From positions 1,364,001-1,428,000 of the forward strand of contig JANCIK010000006.1 of assembly GCA_028532985.1 (NCBI GenBank): a DNA stretch of 64,000 nt, given 5' to 3'. The stretch comes from Stropharia rugosoannulata. Its lineage: Eukaryota; Basidiomycota; Agaricomycetes; Agaricales; Strophariaceae. Below the pieces are notes generated by a model. That model was not told the origin of the DNA and did no database searches. It saw nothing but the letters and a program-made list of their open reading frames with translations. The position numbers and the translations under genes are program-made. Below, in pieces: positions 36,048-47,620 of this stretch (positions are counted from its first letter, which is position 1; the number at the start of each line of letters is the position of its first letter).

Positions 36048-37804
36048 TTAGGATTGCCCAATGTGCTCCTGAAGCAAATACATCATATTATATCCAAGGA
36101 GATCGCGCTGGCGGCAGGACTCAATCCACACATCCAACTCCTTTCTAGCGCTTTTGCTCAGCTGAAGTTCTGCCTGTCTCGCCAGAGGAGGAAGCGAGAA
36201 GACCACAAAATCGGTCTTGGATCGATCATATCGGTACTTGCTATTAATCAACTTCGATGCACTTTCAACAACTGATTTGACGACCTCGTTCTCCGCAATC
36301 AAATTTCCCGATCGCAGTGCATAGATCCAGAGTAGATAACTAGGATTCAAAAATGCAATGTCCTATGTAAAGTGCATAGTTAGGTATATAGTCATTAGCC
36401 ATAGTCTGGGTTGCTTACCTTGGCTAGAGATGCAGGAAGGACCGAGTAGTACACGTTCTCTTGTTCTGTATTGTCGAGGGCAATAAGCTGCTTCAGCAGC
36501 TGATCTGCACGGCCACAGAACTCCTGGGGTATGTTTCAATACCACAAAAAGTTTTAACTGAATAAACAACTACTCACCAGAACGCCTTCAACGGTCGGCA
36601 CAGTGGTGCTCCCTGTCATGGCAAAACCCCTGACTGACTGCACTTGGTATCTGAAATCGTCTTCGGGCCAACCATTCTCGAGAATGACGCTCTTCACATT
36701 CATATCTGCATGTAAAAATGGGGTCAGCAAGAGCGAGCAATGTATAATAGCTCCCCGTCACGCACATAGAGTGGCGCGTTTACCAAGTATTGATAAGCGC
36801 TCAAGAATAATATCTGATAGTGCCGAAGGGATATGATTAATGGAAAAGCTATCCTTCACTTTGTGGAGGTCCATGTGGAAGGTGTTCAGCCAGCTCCGTA
36901 TGCCGTCTGGTGTTCTCACAGCTTCTGCGTCGGGACCACGAAGGTAATGTATAGCGTACATATAACGTGGAATAAAGAGATACGAGCTGATCAGGGGCAC
37001 CTCAAGCCCACCACTAGTATATGACCTATCTGGAGAGAAGTCCAGTTCAAAGAAGTTCCTAGGCTTAGTGTATGCCAGACGAAAGCACCTGCGCAGGTCG
37101 CGGAGCAAATGATTGATTCTCGAGAGTATGCTATAGGCAAAACATATTAATCTGTGCAGTGTGATTGTATCCCATGACCCACCTTTCATCGCTCTGCAAC
37201 GGTGCCAAACCGAGGGCATTAAAGACGACTTCGAAGGTTACTGCCCGTATTGTTCTATTTACTCCAAGCAGAGATTGGATCGTGCTCCCGGGAAGCTTCT
37301 CTCTGGATTCGCTGGACTCCCAGGCCGGGGTGCGGTATGGTATAAGGTAGTCTTCCTGCAAGTCCCAAGTGACACCGTAATCAAACCCATTTAACTCGCC
37401 GACTACATGCCCCAGATGTCATATCGACAATCCACAACCTTGCGAGTCTGCTTACCACTGCCGTTATCACTGCTTCTAGCGTCACCGCGTCCGGAATCCT
37501 CCTTAACACTGACTTCTGCTGGGGTATAACCAAGTTTTGCCAGTACCTCAAGAGCTTGATAAAACTCTTCCTTGGATATGTAGGACCACGGTGTCCTATC
37601 GGAGCCGATAGTAACTGGCATAAATGATCCATTTTTCTTGCGTTCGTTTGTCGCTATGACGTGGGCTGCGTTCAGGATCTCCTCGGAAAACGAAAACACG
37701 TAGGACGGCATAGGCGGCGAGGCAACGGCTCTGTCGATATACGCCGCTACTGCATGGCCAGTAATGTCATACAACAGTTCTATAGGGAGGTCTTCGAATG
37801 ACAT
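36048..37804 (-). CDS. F-box-like protein of an unnamed two-copy family, copy A
   Basis: Six exons: 37804-37456, 37351-37183, 37130-36784, 36705-36578, 36523-36419 and 36362-36048, 470 residues. It starts MSFEDLPIELLYDITGHAV, an F-box-like LPxEL motif, then the block shared with copy B: ERKKNGSFMPVTIGSDRTPW. Later shared blocks are QSLLGVNRTIRAVTFEVVFN, INHLLRDLRRCFRLAYTKP and, at the end, KYRYDRSKTDFVVFSLPP. The first acceptor is awkward: CAG at 37356 breaks the frame, while AAG at 37352 keeps it. Function unknown; an SCF adaptor role is only inferred from the N-terminus. Confidence 0.72.
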
Positions 37805-39338
37805 CAGCGCCAGGTGTGATAGATTATCGCTCTCAGGAACTCGCCGCTAGTTGGAAGTCTGCGATTAGCAGGCAAGCAGCAGCATCAAACTTCAAAAGCA
37901 TGGGCCATGTGGTTAATCGGCCATCAATCGGAGAACGAAGTCGCGAGGCGGCAAGGTTGGAAGTGAATAAAAGTACTACGCAAGTACTATTTTAGGCCAG
38001 AAAGACTTTAGATCCGTCCTTGGAAGAGGTTCATATTGATATTGAACAGGGGTCTTATACTGGAGAGAATATAGCTCATAGTATCACCCATAAGTGGCGT
38101 TGTGTCGGAACTTCCAAGAAGTCGTAAAAACCGAACGACGGAATCTTCCACAGTGATAAGCTGGCTTCTCCGTACTGGAGAGTAACCAACTTTAGTAGCA
38201 CAAAGATCGATGTATTTCTGAGGAAAGAAGGTAATAGAACGTACCAAACACAACTTCACTTCCACCCATGTCATTTAAATTAAAGCATCTCCAATAAACG
38301 TTGGCCATAACAATTATAACGCTTCACCGGCGCTCTAAATTCCCGATGTCTCTGTAAACTTTTCAGTTGGTGTGACAATATGCAAAGAAGTGTAGATACC
38401 GCGAGGGAGTTCTTGCTTCGCACAGCAGGTGCACATTCCACGTCCAGATTATTTTAATCTCGCGTCAGGAGGTGCATAAAAGCCAGGTTCAACAGTTGCA
38501 GAAGATCGATAACTTACCAAGCCTTGGTTACAACCTTTCAAAGCCCCGTTATCCGTACTCCATTCCCAACATGTGCCACTATATTTCGGGCCGACCACCA
38601 GAGCCCATGGTATGTCCAGTCTTGTACAGTTACTCAGCTGTAATACTGAAGAAGAAGAAAACATGTATCAGTACAGCCCAGCCCATTCACAACACCTCAG
38701 CAAGCATGAGACGTAGTACTTACGTTGTCCATTAGGGTGTACGTGGAATAGTACTTTTTTTGACACTAATGACTGCTAACTTGATCAACGACAGTCCTGT
38801 TAAGATGAAGAGAAGGTGGTCGCTATTAGCAGTCCGTCTGTAATAATATTGTAAAATCAGTTGTTCATCCCACTCGCCGCTCTACAGGCCGCCTTCACAG
38901 ATACTTTTCTAGCATTCTAGTTTGGCACGCGCCAGCTCCACACTACACGCTTTTTGATCGGATACCTAGCCTTTCGTAGTCCGACATGTATTGTTAGACG
39001 CAGCCCCGGTTAATGTTTGAACTGTATCTGCACACCCGTGACTGCAAAGGTCTGCTATACATACAGGATACATTATCCTGAGCTCTAATGACACCATAGA
39101 GACTTTTGGGGTCTAGCGTCAATCCGCATTTATATCGTAAAGTGAGCGAGGGTAGACGAAAGTAGAGAAGATTACCACATGCATTACACGCACGTCCAGT
39201 GTGTGCTTCTTCTATAAGTATCTTGTGAATCAGAAGGAGAGCAAAACCTAGAGAAAACGAGATAACGTTAGATAAGTAACTTTTGTAAAAATGAATGATA
39301 CCAACAATACATATCATTTATCCGTTTTTGGTTTTTGC
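37805..39338. other. Intergenic with weak coding traces
   Basis: Between copies A and B. The minus frame 38274-38008 (starting MTWVEVKLCL, ending FNINMNLFQGRI) has a faint likeness to the middle of copy B and might be a further relic, but the match is too weak to call. Nothing else seen. Confidence 0.4.
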
Positions 39339-40965
39339 CTATGAAGAGAGTGTTAAGACGACATAGTCCGTCTTGCACTTGTCATAACGGTGCTGCCAAC
39401 GTCGAAGCAGCTCTTCCGCTTTCTTTGCACAGTATTTTATATCCTCCATATCCTTCAATCCAGGGACTTCATTAACCATGAGTATTGCACGCAAGCCCAG
39501 TGAAGATAAGATCGGGAAGCTCTGCAGCAAAAGACATCAATCAGCCTCTGGGAAGTTGTTGAGTATATGCGCATTTTTACTTTGATTATTGTTCCAGGAA
39601 GCTCTGCATATGAATGCCTGTCCATATTTTCATCGTCAAATTTACAGAGCCTATCCACGGATCCTTTCAGAAGGCGGCATTCACTCTAAGTTGCAGCAAT
39701 TTAGTTCTAGTAAAGCAGGGAAATACGTCGATGAACACTTACCTCAATATTAATTGAACTTGATATTGCAGAAAGGTTAGTAATATCCCCATTGAGCAAC
39801 GGAACGACATATGCGAGCATGACATCTGAAATGACTAGATCCGGATCGCAAAAGTGTTGCAGGCACTTCAAGGCTACGGGACGCACAGTATATCTGTTAG
39901 ATAAACTCCTATAGTAATTAAAGACAAAACTAACCAATTTTAAATCGCTTGGATGCTATCTTTATTCGCCGGCAAACGTATGGTAGTAGTATTGGGGAGG
40001 GGAACCTCATTTGCTTTAGAGTGCCTATGTCCTCGATAGTTCTCTTGAAACAGGCGCGTCCTTCCAACCCCTTCACAGATAGCATAGACCTGAATCTATG
40101 CATAGTGATGGTATAGCGCGAAACGAAAAGATACATGTTGATGAGGGGCGCTTCAGCCCCGGGCTTTGTGTTGTATTCGGGGAGGAGGTCGTCCCATAAG
40201 CAGAACGGCTTGGTACATACGATGCGGTATCGTTTTCGTGCATCGTGAAGAAGGCGGTTGATTCGCAAGTTGATACTGGATGTAAAACGCGTTAACTCAT
40301 TGGTTGTTATATGTGCCACTGACGCACCTTTCATCGCTCTGCACGGGGTCAAGGCCAAGAGCATCGTAGACAACCTTCAGCGTAACAGCACGGGTACTTC
40401 TGTTGACACCGAGTAGAGGCTGGATAGCACTTCTGGGGAGCTTCTCCGAGCTTTCGTCACGGTCCCATTCTTTGAAGAGCGTCGTCACGCGGTCCCGGTC
40501 GAGTTCCTCTTCCTCTTCCTCTTCCTCTTCTTCTTCATCGCTGTCGCTGTCGATTGCGTTTTCACTGTTCGTGATATCTTCATCAGAAACAGGTGGGACC
40601 TGAGCACTATTCTCAATAGTGTCATCTCGAGTAGCACCTGCGCCACCTTCGCCAGACTCTGAGACCTCGCCCGCGTCCGATGTCCGGGTATCAAGTGTCT
40701 CCAGTTTCTTAAGGGCGCTGTTAAACTCCTCCGGGGTGATATCTGTCCATTCCGTCCTGTCCGAGCCAATAGTAACTGGTATGAAAGTTCCGTTCTTCTT
40801 CCGTTCCGCGGTAAGTAATGCTTGAACCTTGCTCACGACCTCATCAGAGTGCGGCAGCAGGTAGGATGGTTTAGGCGGGGAGGCGATTGCCGTGTCAATG
40901 TATTCGGCTATTATACGGCCAATGATATTATATGCCAGTTCCACGGGAAGATCTTTGTACGACAT
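39339..40965 (-). CDS. F-box-like protein of an unnamed two-copy family, copy B
   Basis: Five exons: 40965-40328, 40275-39935, 39873-39743, 39685-39581 and 39521-39339, 465 residues. It starts MSYKDLPVELAYNIIGRIIA (F-box-like) and shares AERKKNGTFIPVTIGSDRTE, QPLLGVNRSTRAVTLKVVYD and INRLLHDARKRYRIVCTKPF with copy A, including the intron after QSDER. It differs by an acidic insertion around residue 155-165 (an 11-Glu run after DSDSDEE). The third exon must use the TAG acceptor at 39874; the nearer CAG leads to a stop. Sequence after the third shared block has diverged strongly from copy A, then converges again at HRYDKCKTDYVVLTL. Function unknown. Confidence 0.72.
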
Positions 40966-42840
40966 GGGTGCGGTTGCGTGTTATGGGCTCGAGATGTGAC
41001 GCGCGTTAATGCGCTATGTGGAAAGAAAGAGCTTCGAAATCATCACGCTTCAACGTGATCGCGGTATTGAAACTCCGCAAGACGGCTTGTCGGCTAACGG
41101 GAAGAGCAGAGTCAGGTAATTGGCAGGTAAGTACTTGCAAGTGTAAGTACAGCCAGTTTATGTCATCAAGTAAGATACACCGTATGTGTCACAACTTCAC
41201 AGCCTGTTGATTATTCCCAAAAATAGTAGCTTTTTTGATTTATTCAAGGAGGTGTAATCCTCAACATGTAAATACCCTCGAGAAGGGAGCCACATATGTT
41301 ATTGATGAAAACACATGAATCCAAAAATATGTCCTGGATAAAGGCAGTATGTGTGTGAGTCGCAGGCAAGTCGTGTACACGCATCTCGGCACCGAATTCT
41401 GTGCACATGCTACATACATGTTATCGCCTGCAGAGACAATCGGGACACTCTCACATCGGGTCCGGTAACTACTCTACCAATGTTGGTGAAGCGATCAAAC
41501 ACTCAACTGCTAAGAGCAAAATTTATGGTGCCTTACGCGAGGGAGCGCCTTATCTAGTAGGTGAGGCACAGTGAAATCATTTTTCCCTTTTCGTTCAGGA
41601 TTATCCTTGAGAGGGAAGAGAACTTGACGCTTCTCTAAATAACAGCTCAGAAACCTCATAAGAGCAACACACAAGAAACTTGATGGTCCGTATTACAATA
41701 TAAAATCTGTGCAAGTACGAGAAGTTACTCGCACAATTTCAGCCAATATTTGACCTAAAGGATTGTGTATTCTGTTTCTTGCAGAATCTATGCCAATGAG
41801 ATGTTCTAAGTATGTTTTTTATATAAATGTTGTTCTTCTCACTGCGAACTGATTCTTCACGAAGCCATTTTGGTTGCCGTGGCAAGGCAAATCCATTCCT
41901 GGAGTCAAGGTCTCATATTTAGTTGATCACTTATTTCTGTCTCTTACAGCAGATAAGGGCCCCTCATAGGTCAATTACGAGAAAAAGTTCAAAAGATGAT
42001 GGTTTTGTGGCTCGTTAAACTTACCAATATTACCCACTGACTCGTGCGATCGAAGTTTTGATTGTCAATGGAAATGAGAAACGTGCACACTCTTTGTATT
42101 AGCGCAAACTTCTGGTAATTAAATTCGACGTCCACTTGACATCTGTACCTAAATGAACTAAAGATTTTTTATTGTGCCACAATCGGGAGCGTTCGATGCG
42201 AGCATTTATACTCGGACGTAATTGCGTTCGGCAGTATCCGAGCGATGCTCGTCAGCGACTGGTAAGGCAGGGCCTCTCTCTTCTTGACTTCTTCGTCTGA
42301 TCAAAGCGGTAGAAGAAATGCCAAACCTGCCATCTTCACATTCAATATAGCATCACGCAGTCGTACTCCGTATATCCAATCCAGGCGTCTATCCCATGAG
42401 CTCACGGTCTGTCGCCTTGCATCCAGCATACGGTGATCAAATAACTACAAGTCACCCACTCGACACAAGAGAACCTCCACCTCAGACGCACCATAGTCGC
42501 TTCCCACTGCTGGCGCCTCGCCGAAAAATACTCACCTAATTATTTTAGAGCGACGCTGGGAAATCACTAGCTTTTCCGAGAAAGTAACGAACATAGGCGA
42601 GATGACTTGTGACCAAAGCGAACTTCGGAATGCTAATACCGTCAGAGGGCGCAGCGTGGTCCAAATGACTTAAACATGGCCGAAAATACTCTGTATATGT
42701 AGCAGAACGACGGCGCCTTGGTTCCCGATTTCTGAATATCCGCTCCATCCAGTCCAGGTCTCCCCGCCTGCCTGGACGCAGTGGGCCCCGCACTGCGCAC
42801 TCCTCTCGCTTTTACTTAGGAATCCCCAGTTGCTGTCAAG
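40966..42840. other. Intergenic, 1.9 kb, nothing recognised
   Basis: Divergent promoter region between copy B and the membrane protein gene. AT-rich from about 41600 to 42200. No exon chain, RNA gene or repeat was recognised. Confidence 0.5.
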
Positions 42841-44279
42841 ATGTTAACTATTAGCTTCGGCACTCAATTGGCGCTCAATGGTGTGCAGACCCACTCATTG
42901 TCGGCAGCACTGACCTCGCTCATCCCTTGCCCATTCCAGTGATACTGACCGTGATTCACACCACCGCCATCGGCCTTACTCTATTTCGCGTGTACTACAG
43001 GACTGCTACGCGACGCCTGTGGTGGGACGACTATACGGCTTTTCTAGCAGCCATACTTGACTGTGGTTACATCTCTGCGCTGTGGTTCAAGTACGCGGGC
43101 AATGGTGAGGCAGCTCCTTGAAAAGCGCACTCAGTGCACCAATCAATATGATATATCTCGTCGTTCAGGGAGTGTATTACGGACACATTCTGCCCTGGTC
43201 TCCCAGTACTGGCTGGGACTGATGCTCTTTCTCCTCGTAGTGTGGTATGTGTCCTGCCGTACATACGCCTTGCAGCCTAGCCTGGCTGACTCTCAAGTTT
43301 TGCAGGCTCACACGGATAAGCATGGCGCTGGCCATCGCGCGCATATTCCCCATGGGGGAGGCGACGCGCATGTTCGCCGTTGGCATGGCCGCAATGTCCG
43401 CCGCGCTCTGCTCCTCCGTGATCGTCCAAGCCTCCGCGCTCTGCGCGCACCAGCCAGCACTCGTCAGCGGACCTAATGCGGCGTGCGTCTGGAACACCCG
43501 CCTGAGGGTGTTCATCGTAGTCGGTACGTACAATACGAGATTTCTTTTCTTTTTCTCGTGCACGACCCGTCCCTTCATTCATTCAATTCAAACTTTTCAT
43601 TTATTCATATTCATATTCAATCTACCCATTGAACGTAACCGCCAGCCAACATCCTGTCCGACTCCCTTCTGGTGATTACGCCGCTATACAAATTATGGGG
43701 TGTCCGCCTGCCCAGGAAGCAGCGCCGCCTCATTCTGGGGGCCTTTGCAGCAGGGTCGGCGACGACAGCGGCCACGACCGCATGTGCCGTCTTCCAGTTC
43801 GCGCCATCGAGTTGGGAGCCTGCACGCACGACGATACAGGCCAAGCTAACTTACCTGGAGGTACGTACATCTCTTGATTAATATTCCCAACTGTCCTCCC
43901 TCGGTTGTCCAGGGACGGTGATACTTACCAAACAGTTTAATAGACCGGTGTGTCGTTGACCGTATGCAACCTGCTCGTCGTGATGACGTACGTCTACGCC
44001 ATCACGCACCGCGGCGAGGACCTCGAAGTCTCGGAGACGGAATCGTCGTGTGAGGAGAGAGAACACGGGTTGACGCGGTATTCCGCGTCTGTGACCTACT
44101 CCTCCGCTCCTCCCCCCACGTTGACAGAGATTACGGGGGCCGTGGTGACGGTAAATACCGCTTGCCAAAGTATTGAATCTGGATTGGACACATCCCAGTC
44201 TTCCGCGATGGTCTCTTCCATCACAAACAACATCTCCTCGTATGGCACTTGGTCTGGGGATAGTAGCGAATCCCAGTGA
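42841..44279 (+). CDS. Seven-helix membrane protein, fungal rhodopsin-like/Pth11-like topology
   Basis: Six exons (42841-42880, 42940-43104, 43169-43244, 43306-43523, 43646-43860, 43944-44279) give 349 residues with consistent phases. Hydrophobic helices can be placed at VILTVIHTTAIGLTLF, YTAFLAAILDCGYISALWF, YWLGLMLFLLVVW, MAAMSAALCSSVIVQASAL, ILSDSLLVITPLY, LILGAFAAGSATTAATTACA and VCNLLVVMTYVYAI. The WWDDY motif after helix 1 and the cytosolic Ser/Thr-rich tail of about 90 residues are typical of the fungal membrane proteins related to Pth11-like receptors. Ligand and partner are unknown. Receptor function is inferred from topology only. Confidence 0.75.
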
Positions 44280-45097
44280 AATTAGACCGTACTCTCCCCA
44301 AACCCAAAACCGCTCCTGGAATTCGACCTCGGTACCTTCTGGGCCATGCCTGAAATACTGTTACTGTTTAAACTTTCTCACAGGCTGTTTCTCGGGGAGG
44401 CGAATCTACCCAACATTCTGCTGTGAATGGCGTTTTTCTACGGGTCATCGTACCGCATTAATTCCGAAGAAAGTTTGGCTCTTATGACACCTACATACGG
44501 CGCTTCGCAAAAGACTTCTGCTCGAGAAACGTTGATCCCCCCATCACCTATTACAAAATAACAGGAAGTGCCTGCAAATCGTAGCTATGCAATCGCAATC
44601 TCCCATCCTTTCGCATAAACCATTTACTCAAAACACTACTCGAAACCGGTAATTGGATCCATCCCATTTAGATTCAGGACAAGTGAACTTAAAGTGCATC
44701 ATCCATTTCACCATGGACTCTGACACCATCTCCGGGGCACCCATGATTTACCGCAACGGGTAGAAATGGCACTATACCGTGGATGCGCTTCGTTTGGTTT
44801 CAAGAACGCCCGGCCTCGCACAGCAGGTACGGTGAGAGGAACTGACATGCTAGTAATAAAATATTGCACAAGCCGTCTTTCGTTGCTGCGCTTTGTATTA
44901 ATAGCGCTCCCTGGACCATCTATTTGTCTCGATGCCTCTGCCCATATATACCTAGCTCGAGTCTCTGATCATATCGTCCCGAGACCGTAAACTTTATCCC
45001 TCGTGCAATTTCAAGGTACAGTTCATATGTTTAGACACTTATGCCACCGTGCTTGCAACGTGCCATCTACAATTATAGTGTATTAATTAGTGCCACA
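44280..45097. other. Convergent intergenic region
   Basis: 3' flanks of the membrane protein gene and the pantothenate synthetase gene. No further coding signal. Confidence 0.5.
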
Positions 45098-46383
45098 CTA
45101 CCCCACCACGGCACCGGCGTCGCCCAGAAGGATATTATCAATCAGGCGCGTCTTGTCGACATACAGCGCACCGCTGAGAATGACGAGCTCGTCCCCAATT
45201 TTGCGCGCCGCTGCGGGGTCGAGCACGTCGAACGTCTCCGCGTCGTTCATCTCGATGTAATCCAGCTTAAGCACGACGTCCAACCCCGCCTCGCGCGCCT
45301 CCTTCGTCCGCGCCTCGACCACTTCCTTTGCCTGTGCGATGCACTCCGCCTTCGTCCGCCCGGTGGCCCACGTGTCTTGTGCGGCGAGTAGAGCGTGGCG
45401 GAGCGCAGGCGCGACGGTGCGCCCGGCCGGGGTGAGATACGCATTCCGCGATGAGAGCGCGAGTCCGTCTACTGGGTCGCGCGCGGTCGGGACGATGTGC
45501 AGGTGCTCGGGGGAGGGGTGTGAGAGCAGCAGGTCGCGCGCCATCCGCTTCAGAAGCAGCGCCTGCTGGATGTCCTTTTGCCCGAAGTACGCGTTGGTCG
45601 GCTGGGTTTGGTTTAGTGCGACAGCGACAGTGGTGGAGTCAGGGCGGGCGGCGATGGCGATGGCGAGGGTTTCAAAGTGAGCAGCGGGGTACGAGATGGA
45701 AGTGGGGCCTACGCACCTGGACGGCATTGAACAGTTTGGTGACAACGGTGGCGACGCCGCGGAAGAACGCGGGGCGGGACGTGCCCTCCATCTGGTGCCC
45801 GTACCCTTTCACCTCGACGAAGGTGCCCTTCTGCTCCGCGACGTCCTGCACGATGCCGGACGGGTACATCTCGTTTACACCTGGCAGGAACAGCGCGGAC
45901 GGCGTGCGCACGGCCCGCGAGGCTGCTGTGGGGACCGTCATCTTCTCTGCCTCGAGCAGCGCGAGGTCGTGGGGCAGGGTGCGGGGGTACGTTGCGAGGT
46001 CTTCGTGCGGGGCGAACTGCGCTGGGTTGACAAATATCGAGACGACGGTGAGGTCGTTCTCCGCGAGGGAGCGCCGGACTGGATGGGGGTAGGGGTAAGA
46101 GGTGACGCATCGTTCGTTCGTTCGATCAGAGCATACCGAGGGAAAGGTGGCCGTCATGCAGCGCACCCATCGTCGGCACGAACCCAACGGTCTTGCTGTC
46201 GCGGAAGGCTTCGCTCCTCCATTGACGATATGCAGCGACTGTGGTGAAGATGGGGATGGACGATGGAGGAAGATCAGTGGCGGCAGATGACATTTTTCGT
46301 GAGTAGAGGCAGGAAACCGGGGTTTTTGCAGGGCGGGTGAAGTAAAAAGGCGAAGAACGCCGGAGAAGGAAAGTCATCGACAT
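45098..46383 (-). CDS. PAN6: Pantothenate synthetase (pantoate-beta-alanine ligase)
   Basis: Makes pantothenate from pantoate, beta-alanine and ATP, the last step of vitamin B5 synthesis. Three exons: 46383-46137, 46078-45717 and 45601-45098. Signature motifs: GFVPTMGALHDGHLSL (HxGH-type nucleotide site), VVSIFVNPAQF, GVATVVTKLFNAVQ, NAYFGQKDIQQ and DGLALSSRNAYL, in the order of the PanC family. From 46383 the protein has 370 residues and a basic, Ser/Phe-rich N-terminus (MSMTFLLRRSSPFYFTRP) that could be a mitochondrial presequence. The in-frame ATG at 46293 (MSSAATDL) would give a cytosolic form of 340 residues, closer to the usual length. Either may be used. Confidence 0.92.
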
Positions 46384-47273
46384 CTGAAAGTTAAGCTCAA
46401 CTGATGTCGACGCACATGCAACCACAGGAGACTCGGCGCTCTGTCATGGCCTGTCTCAAGCACACTCGGGTCAAGGGAAAACTTGGATGTCATTGCAATT
46501 GTATCAGATAAGATTTCCCCGGCATCAAATCAGCGGGGGGCGGTTAGATTGCAAAAAGATCGGAGCGTCGGCATAGTGTTGGCAAGCTGGAACGCGACTG
46601 AGCGCCAATCAATGGGACGGAATGGGAAGAGAGAAGCGAATCACTCAGAATCACACGAGATTCACGTTTGACTCGCGTGTATTGGGGAGGCCTCAGTGGT
46701 TACAACACGGAGAAACCGATGCAAGTACAAAAAATCTGAAGAAATGGTAAGGAAAAGGGGAGAAAGCACGCGTCTTCACTGGACACTTTAACTGAATGGA
46801 GTGTAAACCCAAAAGAAATGTAAGGAAGGACGTTGACCTTACTTTCTCAAGCACATGGGTTCGATGCCAGAGACGGCTCAAACGCGGCTTGAGCGATGCC
46901 GTAATGCCGGAAGCCCCTGCCGGATCTCCGAATCTGCAATTGGGAATAATCAATCAGCGCAACCCTTTTTGACTTGTTACATTCACACATGCGCTATTTT
47001 AGACGCAGGATCATTGTTCTCGAAGGCCGCACTGGTTGCATGGGAGCTAATTCGGTAGCAACTAGCTTTTTACGTCTTTTTTTCTTCTTCCATCCCTTGT
47101 TCGACGCGGGGGCTGTACGACCACTCCATTGCTTTGCTCTTCAACCTCCTGCTCTTTTCTCTCTTACCACTAACTCAACTATCTCTCCGGTCCGCACTTT
47201 TGGCCGTCAAATCCTGCCATAAAGCACCGTAAAACTAAATTTTCACTGACACTGCTCTCCGCCCTCTGCAAAA
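46384..47273. other. Intergenic, divergent promoter region
   Basis: Lies between the pantothenate synthetase gene and the small gene at 47274. The stretch 47080-47260 before the small gene is pyrimidine-rich, common in fungal promoters. A GGTTCGATGCC at 46858 resembles a Pol III B box but no tRNA fold surrounds it. Confidence 0.45.
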
Positions 47274-47620
47274 ATGGGACTACTGCCATTCGATATGTCC
47301 TACATCGTCTTCACCCCACGCCGCGTCCGCCTGCCGGGTGAGCCACCGCGGAGCCCACCTGCGAGTCCAACCAAGACCGAGTGAGTAGAATATATCAGTC
47401 TGAGTTTCAGGGAGCGGGGTAGCTGATCGTTATATTCCCTCGCAGCGGCGCCCGCTCTCAGTCTCTGCGCATCCGCGGCAACGGCGCACCCAAGTCACCC
47501 AAGTCGCTCCGGTCGCTCTGGGGCGCCAAGTCATCAAACAACCTCGCGGCGTTGAGGCTGGAGAAGGCCAGGAACGGAGGGCCTGAAGGTCCGGAACCAG
47601 AAGCGCCTGAAGTATTCTGA
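47274..47620 (+). CDS. Small basic Pro/Ser-rich protein, 93 aa
   Basis: Two exons, 47274-47380 and 47446-47620, spliced by a 65-nt GT..AG intron that keeps frame. The protein starts MGLLPFDMSYIVFTPRRVRL, then PGEPPRSPPASPTKTDG, a basic stretch (SPKSLRSLWGAKSS) and an acidic end. Codon usage is GC-rich at third positions right up to the stop and drops after it, which supports coding. Both exons are below 60 codons, so length-based gene callers would miss it. No known family recognised. Confidence 0.6.

Noticed and set aside
46850..46880. A Pol III B box GGTTCGATGCC suggesting a tRNA
   Set aside because: No T stem, D arm or A box at proper spacing on either strand.
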